Shown: positions 32,050 through 38,855 of the stretch, piece after piece
Layout of the letters: the number at the start of each line of letters is the position of its first letter
Numbering within the stretch: position 1 is the first letter of the stretch
NCBI GenBank assembly: GCA_002714465.1
Contig: PAXL01000062.1
Span: 11,024 to 56,863 of the forward strand
Source: Gemmatimonadota bacterium
GTDB taxonomy: Bacteria > Latescibacterota > UBA2968
DNA length: 45,840 bases
Reading direction: 5' to 3'
The notes under the pieces: generated by a model
Told to the model about the DNA's origin: nothing
The model's database searches: none
Seen by the model: the letters and a program-made list of their open reading frames with translations, nothing else
Position numbers and translations under genes: made by a program

Positions 32050-33756
32050 ATGGCAGGCGATCGTGATCTCATCCGGGATCATCTCTCTACGATCTCTATT
32101 ACACGTTCACAATCCCGGACAACCTGTCCGGTTTGCGGCCCGGACCGCAAGAAGCAGGGAGAAAGATCTCTCTCTGTTAAGATCGACGAAGACTGCGCGG
32201 TTTATCTGTGTCACCACTGCGGGACTGCCGGTGCGATCCCGTTGGAGGCTCCCGAGCCTGAGCCCGAGGTTATACCTGAGAAGGTTTCTAACCTGAATCC
32301 CTCACAGGTGACGTGGCTTGGGACACGCGGGATCTCTCGCGACACTGCCGACAGATGCGGCCTTACCTCTGGAAAGGTTTATGTCCGATCTCGCGGTTCC
32401 GAGGTGGATTGCGTTGGGTTCCATTACCTGAACGCTGACGGCACCAAGGCTACCAAGTGGCGGGATGGCGGAAAGAACTTTTCCCAGACTGGTGCTGCCC
32501 GCTCTCTGTGGCGAGTCGGCGATTGGGTCGGTCCGGACTTGGTTGTCTGCGAGGGAGAGATGGATGCTCTTTCCTTCGAGCAGATCGGCGTGGCGGCGGT
32601 ATCCGTTCCCAACGGTGCCCCCTCCACTCTGTCCAACGGCGAACACGGGGGTAAGTATTCTTACCTTTGGGACGCCAAGGATCAGATCGAGAAGGCGAAG
32701 AGGATCATCCTCGCTACGGATGCGGACGAACCCGGACGACTCCTATCCGAGGAGATTGCACGCCGTATCGGCAAGGCCCGATGTTGGAGATTGTCGTACC
32801 CTGATGATTGCAAGGACGCGAATGACGTTCTGATTAAGCACGGCGAAGTGGCGCTGAAGGAGGTCCTGAGTGGGGCGACCCCCTGGCCCGTTACCGGCCT
32901 CCGCGATGTAGCGGAGTACCGAACCGACGTGATGGCGATCCACCAGAACGGTGTGGATCACGGCGTAAAGACCGGGATTGCGGAACTCGATAACCTATAC
33001 CGAGTCTGCCCGCAGACGCTGACGATCTGCACGGGTGTTCCGGGTAGCGGGAAGTCGAGCTTCTTGTCGTGGCTTACTGTTCATCTGGCACAGAAGCACA
33101 ACTGGTCCACGGCAGTACTGTCGGCAGAGACTCCTACTACGATTATGCTGTTGCAGATGGCCGGGATCTTTAAGCAGAGACCTTACCTTGGAAATACCAA
33201 GATGAGCGACCCGGAGCTTGCCCAAGCGCTCGACTGGTTGAGTGACAGGTTTGTCATCCTTGATGATTCCGACACATCAGTCTCCTCGGTAGTGGAGAGG
33301 GCTCAGGCTGCGGTGCTTCGCATGGGCGTCCGCTCTCTGATCGTGGATCCGTTCAACTTCCTGACGGGCACGACATCGAAGGGCGACGAGAACCAGATGG
33401 GAAGCATCAAGAACATCTTGGTCTCTCTGAAGAAGCTGGCGGTGGAGCATTCTATTGCAATCTTTTTGGTGGCACATCCCATCAAGATGTTCCGGCAACA
33501 GGACGGCAAGACCCCCATCCCTACCGGATACGACGTGGCGCACAGCTCTGACTTTTTCAACGTGGCCGACGCAGGGATCACGCTATCGAGGGACGGTATG
33601 AACGCGAAGTTTACCTGCTGGAAGGCGAGATTCCCCTGGATCGGGAAGCCGGGGAACACGGAGCTTTCTTTCGATGCAGACACGGGTATCTTTGGCTCCG
33701 CTCTAGGGGCGTGGGGGGATATGGGAGATGCGGACGACGACTGGGCTAATTTCTAA
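32050..33756 (+). CDS. DNA primase-helicase, T7 gp4-like
   Basis: A 568-residue protein, almost the length of T7 gp4 (566). The N-terminal zinc finger has Cys26, Cys29, Cys54 and Cys57 (TCPVCG ... LCHHCG). A TOPRIM domain follows, with VCEGEMDALS near 166-175 and ATDADEPGR near 221. The C-terminal hexameric helicase has Walker A GVPGSGKSSF near 328, Walker B LIVDPFNF near 430 and a sensor LVAHP near 473. It should prime and unwind the replication fork. No DNA polymerase gene is visible in the window. Confidence 0.9.
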   Translation: MAGDRDLIRDHLSTISITRSQSRTTCPVCGPDRKKQGERSLSVKIDEDCAVYLCHHCGTAGAIPLEAPEPEPEVIPEKVSNLNPSQVTWLGTRGISRDTADRCGLTSGKVYVRSRGSEVDCVGFHYLNADGTKATKWRDGGKNFSQTGAARSLWRVGDWVGPDLVVCEGEMDALSFEQIGVAAVSVPNGAPSTLSNGEHGGKYSYLWDAKDQIEKAKRIILATDADEPGRLLSEEIARRIGKARCWRLSYPDDCKDANDVLIKHGEVALKEVLSGATPWPVTGLRDVAEYRTDVMAIHQNGVDHGVKTGIAELDNLYRVCPQTLTICTGVPGSGKSSFLSWLTVHLAQKHNWSTAVLSAETPTTIMLLQMAGIFKQRPYLGNTKMSDPELAQALDWLSDRFVILDDSDTSVSSVVERAQAAVLRMGVRSLIVDPFNFLTGTTSKGDENQMGSIKNILVSLKKLAVEHSIAIFLVAHPIKMFRQQDGKTPIPTGYDVAHSSDFFNVADAGITLSRDGMNAKFTCWKARFPWIGKPGNTELSFDADTGIFGSALGAWGDMGDADDDWANF

Positions 33757-34255
33757 TCTGCTCACCGAAGAACAAAGAAAAAAAGTAGGTCTTACCGAGG
33801 ATCGATTAGATTCTCGTGGGATATTCACTCGATTTCGCGTCGAAGACCAAACGGTTTTCGACGCTTTTCTTTTGATGGACCTGATAGATCGTCACGAGCA
33901 TGACGGGCTTGTCTGCTTTTTGCGTGATGTCGAGAGGGGAGGGACATCGCCTGCCTCGGCCAATCTTGAGCCGGGTACAGGGGGAACTGTCTCTCACAAA
34001 GTTGGAGACAGAACCTCCGCCAGATGGATGGCTTTCTCCTACGTCTACCGCAACCTTGACCGCCAAGGAGTGAGGACTGAAGTGGATGCCATACTTCAGA
34101 TCATTCCCTCTATGTACTCGTGGAGGGAAAGGTGGGACGCCAAGGGAGTCAAGAGGCTGTGCGCCAGAGTCCGCCCTGCGATTCCGCACATCGCAAAATT
34201 CTACGGATGTTCTCCTCGTTCTGATCCCAGAACGGTCATTCTGTCCAAGAAATAG
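33728..34255 (+). CDS. Hypothetical protein downstream of primase-helicase
   Basis: A 175-residue protein whose ATG lies 29 nt inside the primase-helicase gene. Basic and helical, with many Arg and Asp, and segments LSNLLTEEQRKKVGLTEDRLD and MAFSYVYRNLDRQGVRTEVDAILQIIPSMYSWRERW. No motif for a named function. Tight overlap suggests a replication-associated role. It ends on the first base of a long hairpin that likely terminates the operon. Confidence 0.5.
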   Translation: MRTTTGLISNLLTEEQRKKVGLTEDRLDSRGIFTRFRVEDQTVFDAFLLMDLIDRHEHDGLVCFLRDVERGGTSPASANLEPGTGGTVSHKVGDRTSARWMAFSYVYRNLDRQGVRTEVDAILQIIPSMYSWRERWDAKGVKRLCARVRPAIPHIAKFYGCSPRSDPRTVILSKK

Positions 34256-34288
34256 AAGAGGGGACCAGCTAATGCTGGCCCCCTCTTC
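34255..34288. terminator. Bidirectional hairpin between convergent genes
   Basis: An almost perfect 15-bp inverted repeat: GAAGAGGGG-ACCAGC (34255-34269) and GCTGGC-CCCCTCTTC (34274-34288), with a 4-nt loop. It lies directly after the rightward replication genes and faces the leftward gene at 34351. On the leftward strand it is followed by a T-rich tract (TATTTCTT), fitting an intrinsic terminator; rightward the tract is poor in T. Confidence 0.7.
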
Positions 34289-34350
34289 AGGAGAAGGGCA
34301 GTTTTGGCAGGCAGCCCCTGTCGAGTTTTTACATCAAGAGGCGGGGGTAG

Positions 34351-34530
34351 TCAACTTTTCTTGTTGTCACCCCGTGGGTATCTTTTTTCGCTCAGCGAAA
34401 TCGGGTTCATGGAACTCGCAGCGGAAATCAACTTGACCTTCACCCACTCCCCGTGGATTTTTTTCCAGACAACTTCCTGAACTTCGGCGGTTGCCATCGA
34501 TACGGGGAACTTTGTGTTTCTTTTTGCCAT
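34351..34530 (-). CDS. Small basic hypothetical protein
   Basis: A 59-residue minus-strand frame, MAKRNTKFPVSMATAEVQEV followed by VWKKIHGEWVKVKLI. The composition, Trp-containing core and basic ends (KRYPRGDNKKS) look like a genuine small phage protein. Only a weak GAGAG lies upstream of the ATG. It faces the hairpin at 34255-34288 and lies just left of the 36-bp repeat region. Function unknown. Confidence 0.45.
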   Translation of the reverse strand: MAKRNTKFPVSMATAEVQEVVWKKIHGEWVKVKLISAASSMNPISLSEKRYPRGDNKKS

Positions 34531-34555
34531 ATGTCAAATATCTCTCAAGGATAAC

Positions 34556-35170
34556 GGTTACCTAATCTGACTCGGATCTTTCTGCGGTGTTGGTGATCTC
34601 ATTTTCAGCGAATCATTCTGGGGTGTCGGTAATCTCGAATCTCTCGTTTCGATCTCATACAACGGAAATCTACATGTCCCTGTCTCAATCTTTTTCATCG
34701 GTGATCTCCGATGTGGCGTTTCAATCACTCTGCACGGTAACTGTTTTCCTCGTCGTTTCTCTCGCCTTCAACTAGGGATCTCGTTCGTAGCGGATCATTC
34801 GTCTTCATCGTAAAAATCAATACTTACGATTCAATCAAGCTGGACGGGTATCTCACAGACTATGTTTCGATCTCGCACTTCGGATGTGTCGGTCACAACG
34901 TCTCGATCGGCACCGACGGGAATCTTGACGCGTTTGTCTCATTCTTTGATCTTGGAACTCTCTGGCGCGACGATTCATTCCAGCACAACGGGTATATCCT
35001 TTTCATCGATTCATTCTTCTGGGTCGGCGATCTAGCGATACTTGATTCATTCCTCTTCGACTGGCGATCTCGCTCTGTACGATTCACTTCTTGATCACGG
35101 GCATCTTTGGCCCGACGGTTCATTCGGGCTTTACGGGAATCTCAGGGTCGTCGATTCATTTACAAGCCTT
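34556..35170 (+). repeat. Seventeen tandem 36-bp units: degenerate 12-residue beta-solenoid repeats (probable coding relic)
   Basis: Seventeen consecutive 36-37-bp units start at 34556, 34592, 34628, 34664, 34700, 34736, 34773, 34810, 34846, 34882, 34918, 34954, 34990, 35026, 35062, 35099 and 35135. Each has GGNNATCTC (loosely) near its start and GATTCATTC (loosely) 18 bp later. Read on the plus strand they give 12-residue repeats G-[N/D]-L-x3-[D/V]-S-[F/I]-x3 (for example GDLAILDSFLFD, GNLHVPVSIFFI). The frame is broken by a TGA at 34568 and by single extra bases in the units at 34736, 34773 and 35062. The codons at positions 6 and 12 of every unit end in a pyrimidine. No start codon or ribosome site is seen, and the flanking genes run leftward. 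It is best read as a decayed repeat gene or a non-coding repeat array. Confidence 0.7.
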
Positions 35171-35184
35171 AACGGCAGCGGTCG

Positions 35185-35472
35185 CTATCGAATTTTATTG
35201 ACCTGCTCTTCGGTGGCCCCCAGTTTCCTGAGGGATTTTCGTATTTGAACTAGGGTCGATAGCCTCGGTCTGGCTTTAGATATTTCGATGTTTCGGATTG
35301 TTTCCGCAGAGACCAATGCGTTGTCCGCAATTACGTCCCTCGAAAAACCTAAACTTTCCCTGACTTCCCTGAGGTTCATTCCCAGGGAACCCACGACGCC
35401 AGACCCCATGCACAATGGGCACTGACGATCAGCAAATTCAATCTTTCGGATCCGGTCCTTCTCGGCCCCCAT
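35185..35472 (-). CDS. XRE-family HTH regulator with N-terminal Cys pair
   Basis: A 95-residue protein. After a short CPLCMGSG knuckle (Cys18, Cys21), residues about 32-90 form an XRE helix-turn-helix: MNLREVRESLGFSRDVIADNALVSAETIRNIEISKARPRLSTLVQIRKSL. Probably a transcriptional regulator; single Cys pair could help dimerise or bind metal. Its ATG directly follows the TAG of the winged-helix gene, so both are translated together. Confidence 0.65.
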   Translation of the reverse strand: MGAEKDRIRKIEFADRQCPLCMGSGVVGSLGMNLREVRESLGFSRDVIADNALVSAETIRNIEISKARPRLSTLVQIRKSLRKLGATEEQVNKIR

Positions 35473-35784
35473 CTATCCCTCAGTAATCACATGGACAGCC
35501 GCAGTGCGACCGCTTCGGGTGGCTCGCCTTTCCCCACTCGCCACGATTGCCCCAGAGAGAACCAACTCTCTGCGTCGGGCGCTTGCGGTCTGGTGGGAAA
35601 GCCCCGTCTCCACCTCGATCTCATCATCGGTGCAGCCACCAAGATGCTTGATCACGTCGTAGACGAGTCGCCTGAGGGAGGACGCGGATCCGATCATGGA
35701 CTCCGCGGCTTCCTTACTAGTCTGCCGATCCGAAAAGGGAAGGGTCGGGTGTTCCCCTCCTTCAAGCCATCCTTTATCTGACAT
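35473..35784 (-). CDS. Winged-helix DNA-binding protein
   Basis: A 103-residue protein (AGGAG upstream of ATG 35784). The core from about 34 to 90 (SLRRLVYDVIKHLGGCTDDEIEVETGLSHQTASARRRELVLSGAIVASGERR) is a classic winged helix: recognition helix QTASARRREL and wing VASGERRATRSGR. Similar small wHTH proteins are common in phage early regions. Likely a DNA-binding regulator or replication initiator accessory. Confidence 0.65.
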   Translation of the reverse strand: MSDKGWLEGGEHPTLPFSDRQTSKEAAESMIGSASSLRRLVYDVIKHLGGCTDDEIEVETGLSHQTASARRRELVLSGAIVASGERRATRSGRTAAVHVITEG

Positions 35785-35793
35785 CTTGTTCTC

Positions 35794-36702
35794 CTAGAAG
35801 TTGGGGGGCGCAATGTAGTGCGCGTGATTCAAGTGGGCGATAGCGTAAGGAGCGGGGGGCGGAGCATCGAAGACATCGACGTGCGCTACGTGGTGATAGT
35901 GCGCGAGGAATAGCTTCGTTGCGTATCGCCTTGCCCGCAGCTCAATCCTACCATCGGGGAGTTTCCCGCTGAGGTAAGTTTTCTTGAGCTTCGGATCTTG
36001 GATGTTCTTTACACGCAAAGACTCCGCGGCAAGGTCGGCGTAGTCACCGGCTTCGTTCTTCGCCTGCTCCATCAGCTTTCTCTCTTCGTAGAACTTCCCG
36101 TAGAAATCCTTCGGGCTGTTCCGCTGCTTGCAGAACGAGTCGCCTATGATCCAGCACAATCGCTTGAGCTTGGCGTTCCAGGGTCGTTTCTTCCCCTTGG
36201 CCCAAGTCACAGTAGGATCCTGACCCGCGAATCGCCAGACGCCACCCGCCGTGTGAACCGGGGAGTAGGCGCAGGAACCTCCGGGGTGCGGCGCGTCCGG
36301 AGTGCAGCGATTCTGCGCCCCGTTCTTGCAGCGCCACGGGTTCAAGTCGATGTGGGCCAGCAATCCCGCAGCAATCACAGGGCCAATTCCGTGGATACTT
36401 TGAGCCCAGATGCCGGGGATGTGCGAGTCGGCGTAAACAGCCAACGCTTTCTTGAGGTCCCCTTCCAAGATTCGGAACTGATCAAACAACCAGTCGGTCA
36501 CGTTGGAGGGTTCATCATCACCGGAAGTGCGGGACTGAGAGGCTGCCCGCTGACGCTGCTCTTGAATGGCGTAATAAAGATCCACGAGGTACCTCGCCTC
36601 GCTTCGTCCCATCAGACCAGCCGAGTCGCGAAGGTCCTTATTGAGGCGGGAGATCAACTCCCAGTCGGGCCTCGCGTTATCGATAGAAAATGCCGTTGCC
36701 AT
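35794..36702 (-). CDS. Helix-hairpin-helix protein related to the IS110/IS116 transposase C-terminus
   Basis: A 302-residue protein. ATG 36702 is used because GGAGAAGG lies 5-12 nt upstream; a longer frame begins in the ribbon-helix-helix gene. Residues about 104-125 (SIHGIGPVIAAGLLAHIDLNPWR) are the HhH motif of the Transposase_20 region, followed by GGVWRFAGQDPTVTW and KLKRLCWIIGDSF as in IS110 C-termini. The N-terminal DEDD/RuvC catalytic domain is absent, and a Cys-containing insert splits the motif. No IS ends are seen. It is probably a DNA-binding phage protein, not a transposase. Confidence 0.6.
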   Translation of the reverse strand: MATAFSIDNARPDWELISRLNKDLRDSAGLMGRSEARYLVDLYYAIQEQRQRAASQSRTSGDDEPSNVTDWLFDQFRILEGDLKKALAVYADSHIPGIWAQSIHGIGPVIAAGLLAHIDLNPWRCKNGAQNRCTPDAPHPGGSCAYSPVHTAGGVWRFAGQDPTVTWAKGKKRPWNAKLKRLCWIIGDSFCKQRNSPKDFYGKFYEERKLMEQAKNEAGDYADLAAESLRVKNIQDPKLKKTYLSGKLPDGRIELRARRYATKLFLAHYHHVAHVDVFDAPPPAPYAIAHLNHAHYIAPPNF

Positions 36703-36721
36703 TGTCCTTCTCCTCAGCCGC

Positions 36722-36904
36722 TTACTGCGGCTTGTTTTGCTTGACGAAGTTCGCCAGCACAAGTGTGACCAGATTGCTGAGCGACCTGCCTTGGCTGGCA
36801 GCAATCTCTTGGAGGTCAGCCTTCAGGGTGGGGTAGTTCTTCGACACCGAAACAACCATCTGCACGGCTTCGCTCTTCACCCCACTCATCACGTTCTCAC
36901 TCAC
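36722..36904 (-). CDS. Ribbon-helix-helix (Arc/CopG-like) regulator
   Basis: A 60-residue protein starting GTG 36904 behind AAAGGAGA. VQMVVSVSKNYPTLKADLQEIAASQGRSLSNLVTLVLANFVKQ has the RHH pattern: a short strand, a helix, a Gly turn (ASQGRSLSNLV) and a second helix. RHH dimers bind operators with two-fold symmetry. Its own promoter (36946-36973) overlaps a perfect GACTC/GAGTC palindrome, so autoregulation is plausible. Confidence 0.65.
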   Translation of the reverse strand: MSENVMSGVKSEAVQMVVSVSKNYPTLKADLQEIAASQGRSLSNLVTLVLANFVKQNKPQ

Positions 36905-36919
36905 TCGAATCTCCTTTCT

Positions 36920-36936
36920 CCGGGTACGAATCCCGG
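36920..36936 (-). promoter_or_regulatory. Leader hairpin upstream of the RHH gene
   Basis: Inverted repeat CCGGG (36920-36924) and CCCGG (36932-36936) with a 7-nt loop in the 5' leader of the RHH gene, ending 15 bp before its start codon and close to the ribosome site. It might reduce translation or protect the mRNA end. Confidence 0.4.
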
Positions 36937-36945
36937 TTCTGCATC

Positions 36946-36973
36946 ATCTTACACCACGACTCAATAGAGTCAA
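36946..36973 (-). promoter_or_regulatory. Leftward sigma-70 promoter TTGACT-N16-TAAGAT
   Basis: On the minus strand, -35 TTGACT (36968-36973) and -10 TAAGAT (36946-36951) are separated by 16 bp. The geometry and the GGTGTA lead into the -10 match the promoter at 42387-42414. A 14-bp palindrome (GACTC-AATA-GAGTC, 36958-36971) overlaps the -35 box and is a likely operator. It should drive the genes from 36904 leftward. Confidence 0.6.
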
Positions 36974-37548
36974 TCCCTATTGCCTGTTTCGCGCTGAGCG
37001 ATGGATACTTTCCTGTGGAACTCTTTCTCAGTAATGATCCCGTCCGGGCGGAGTCCCTGCTCGAAGGGACGCTGGGATCCAAACTCCGTGGTGTTCTCCT
37101 CCACGACGATCCGATCCCACCAACCGCACGGGACGCCCGTGCCCTCAGGCAGCACCCACAGATGGAACTGGTTCGCTCCATCTACGAGTCGAGATTCTGC
37201 CGGGTAAACCTCGATCGCTTCTCGTTCGGGTCCGCACAGCTCGTTCTTGATCTGCTGAAACTCCCGCCAGTCATGGCGAGCAGAATCGTCGTTGGCCTTG
37301 ATGCTCAGCCAAGTCAACTCGATGTCTCCAAACCCGTGACGTTCAGAGGGAATAGTTTCCTTCTGAACTGTGTACCGATTGTTGGCGTACATCTCGTTGT
37401 CTTCAGATTTCAGATCCTTCTCTAGCTCTGCCAACTTCGATCCGAGTTTGTCGGATGAAGAAATCGAAATAGTTTTCCTCAGCGGTTCCCACTTGCGAAG
37501 CATCGCCTTTCGGCGAAGTGCGCGCTCTTTCGATGTTCGCTTTGCCAT
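36970..37548 (-). CDS. DUF7694-like hypothetical protein
   Basis: A 192-residue protein. ATG 37548 is used: it sits in a TGATG overlap with the upstream gene, and GAGG lies nearby. The N-terminus is strongly basic (MAKRTSKERALRRKAMLRKW). The second half, ARHDWREFQQIKNELCGPEREAIEVYPAESRLVDGANQFHLWVLP, has the W-R-E-x-Q-x-I-K-N-x-x-x-G-x-E-x-x-A-x-E-x-Y-P pattern of the phage DUF7694 family. Function unknown. Confidence 0.6.
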   Translation of the reverse strand: MAKRTSKERALRRKAMLRKWEPLRKTISISSSDKLGSKLAELEKDLKSEDNEMYANNRYTVQKETIPSERHGFGDIELTWLSIKANDDSARHDWREFQQIKNELCGPEREAIEVYPAESRLVDGANQFHLWVLPEGTGVPCGWWDRIVVEENTTEFGSQRPFEQGLRPDGIITEKEFHRKVSIAQRETGNRD

Positions 37549-37730
37549 CAGCCTCGCCCTCCCTTGAATGGATTTGATCTTTCCTCTTCCCACCCCAGGA
37601 TCAGATCATCAATCTTCCCTCTCGCCAAGCCGATGTTCCTAAAGAACCAAACCCGGCCAAGCCTCTTGACTAGGTAGCCGTTCTCGATCGGAACGAGCCT
37701 TACTTGAAAGTCGCCATCACCCTCTGCCAT
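37548..37730 (-). CDS. Small hypothetical protein
   Basis: A 60-residue protein, MAEGDGDFQVRLVPIENGYL, with strong GGAGAAGG upstream of ATG 37730. It is beta-rich with basic and aromatic residues (KRLGRVWFFRNIGLARGKIDDLI) and ends in the overlap with the next gene. No recognised family. Confidence 0.5.
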   Translation of the reverse strand: MAEGDGDFQVRLVPIENGYLVKRLGRVWFFRNIGLARGKIDDLILGWEEERSNPFKGGRG

Positions 37731-37732
37731 TG

Positions 37733-37837
37733 TCACCTTCTCCTTAGAAGTGTTGTTTGAATACAATCGTCATCCCAGTCCGGATCCGGATCAGGATCTT
37801 CCCTCGAAGATAAATCCTCGAAAGACCATTCGTGCAT
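37733..37837 (-). CDS. Small acidic ORF following an in-frame TGA
   Basis: A 34-residue frame from ATG 37837, MHEWSFEDLSSREDPDPDPD, very acidic, ending just before the ribosome site of the next gene. It has no good ribosome site of its own. The same frame runs back without interruption to the TGA that ends the Cys-containing gene at 37874, and the intervening residues (QYYWTTWAASWG) look protein-like. It may be a separate small gene or the C-terminus of that gene after a stop. Confidence 0.35.
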   Translation of the reverse strand: MHEWSFEDLSSREDPDPDPDWDDDCIQTTLLRRR

Positions 37838-37873
37838 TCCCCACGACGCAGCCCACGTCGTCCAGTAGTATTG

Positions 37874-38020
37874 TCAATCGGGAGCAAGTCTCACTCCGTT
37901 GACCTTTGGGCTTTCGTTGCACGCCTCCACGAAGACATCTGAATCGATCTCGACGCAACCTTCGTGCCTCGGGTTCGGAACCTGACCGCAGCCATCCCTG
38001 CTGCACAAGTGAGGTCGCAT
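37874..38020 (-). CDS. Small Cys-containing hypothetical protein
   Basis: A 48-residue protein from ATG 38020, MRPHLCSRDGCGQVPNPRHEG, with Cys6, Cys11, Cys22 and Cys34 in a possible zinc-binding set. GGAGG lies 12-16 nt upstream. A competing frame from 38039 begins at an ATG that contains this ribosome site and gives a less ordered, Arg-rich sequence. The stop is TGA at 37874-37876, after which the frame stays open. Confidence 0.4.
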   Translation of the reverse strand: MRPHLCSRDGCGQVPNPRHEGCVEIDSDVFVEACNESPKVNGVRLAPD

Positions 38021-38040
38021 TGCTGAGAGAATCCTCCATT

Positions 38041-38304
38041 TCACAGCTCTTCCTCGCTGAGAGAGGGGAGCAGTAGCCACTGCTCGGGCGTCATATCCAC
38101 GGATATACTTCCCTCCGGAGTGAAGAACGAGGTTCGGATTTCAGTGTCGTTGTGAAGCATCGAAAATGTCACCGGGTAAAGAGTCTCGTCGTCAGGCAGT
38201 TCCGATAGAAACTCCCAGTCGATAACCCGATTGAAGTCTGCCTTGCAGGCGTTTTCGTTTATGGCCCACAGCAGATCTTTGTTCGCGAATCTCACTTCCT
38301 TCAT
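38041..38304 (-). CDS. Small acidic hypothetical protein
   Basis: An 87-residue protein with AAGGAGG upstream of ATG 38304. It begins MKEVRFANKDLLWAINENAC and ends in a run of acidic residues (LSEEEL). No membrane or enzymatic motif. Part of a tight run of small leftward genes without gaps, typical of early phage accessory genes. Confidence 0.5.
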   Translation of the reverse strand: MKEVRFANKDLLWAINENACKADFNRVIDWEFLSELPDDETLYPVTFSMLHNDTEIRTSFFTPEGSISVDMTPEQWLLLPSLSEEEL

Positions 38305-38313
38305 GTCGCCTCC

Positions 38314-38622
38314 TTATGCAACCAAACTTCTCATAGCTTCCGCGATCTTGAGTCGAGGCTCACTGTCGGGGTTCGTCTTGAGCATTACCGAGTACGCTCG
38401 GGCAAGCGCAAAGGCGGCGCTTTGCCTTAGGCTCCTCTTTCGTTCTGACCGGACCCCAGTCAGCAACGACTGGTAAAGACAGTGCATCGCGGTATCAAGC
38501 TCCTCCTGCACCATCGAGTAGACTTCTTCTGTCATAAGTCCATCCTTCAGAAGCTGACCAAGTTCCCCAAGAGCGGCGCGCATGTACGTCCGCGCCGTCC
38601 CTACCCTTTCTGCATTCGTCAT
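38314..38622 (-). CDS. Small helical hypothetical protein
   Basis: A 102-residue, almost fully helical protein with TAGGAG upstream of ATG 38622. Segments ERVGTARTYMRAALGELGQLL and TEEVYSMVQEELDTAMHCLYQSLL suggest a helical bundle; a basic patch (RSERKRSLRQ) lies in the middle. No family recognised. Confidence 0.5.
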   Translation of the reverse strand: MTNAERVGTARTYMRAALGELGQLLKDGLMTEEVYSMVQEELDTAMHCLYQSLLTGVRSERKRSLRQSAAFALARAYSVMLKTNPDSEPRLKIAEAMRSLVA

Positions 38623-38633
38623 GGTTTAGACTC

Positions 38634-38843
38634 CTACTGTTTGGACCCACGAGAGACACGGCAGACGCGGCACTCGCAATCTACGTCGTGGCCCTCCGGG
38701 TACTCGATTCGCTCTTTCGTAATTTCAGACCAGAGTTCCCACCCATCGCATACCGCGCATCCCTGGTAATAATGGGTGCAGGGGGACCCGAAGTGGTTGA
38801 GCCACTTCTCCCGGGTAATGATGGCTTGCTTTACTTTCTGCAT
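38634..38843 (-). CDS. Small Cys-rich, zinc-finger-like protein
   Basis: A 69-residue protein (AAGGAGA upstream of ATG 38843). It has Cys22, Cys29 and Cys32 (CTHYYQGCAVCDGW) and a C-terminal set DCECRVCRV (Cys56, 58 and 61), compatible with one or two zinc sites. The N-terminus (QKVKQAIITREKWLNHFG) is basic. Possibly a small nucleic-acid or protein-binding adaptor. Confidence 0.5.
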   Translation of the reverse strand: MQKVKQAIITREKWLNHFGSPCTHYYQGCAVCDGWELWSEITKERIEYPEGHDVDCECRVCRVSRGSKQ

Positions 38844-38855
38844 TTGAGTGTCTCC

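Noticed and set aside
34556..35170. CRISPR array
   Set aside because: The 36-bp period is close to CRISPR spacing, but there is no constant repeat with unique spacers; every unit is a variant of the same 36-bp pattern, and no cas gene is near.
34556..35170. Diversity-generating retroelement target
   Set aside because: Variable positions at fixed codons are suggestive, but no reverse transcriptase, template repeat or A-biased change is visible in the window.
35794..36702. Active insertion sequence
   Set aside because: No terminal repeats or target duplication are visible and the catalytic domain of IS110-type transposases is missing.
35998..36744. 248-residue plus-strand frame
   Set aside because: Antisense of the helix-hairpin-helix gene at 35794-36702; no ribosome site and no recognisable motif.
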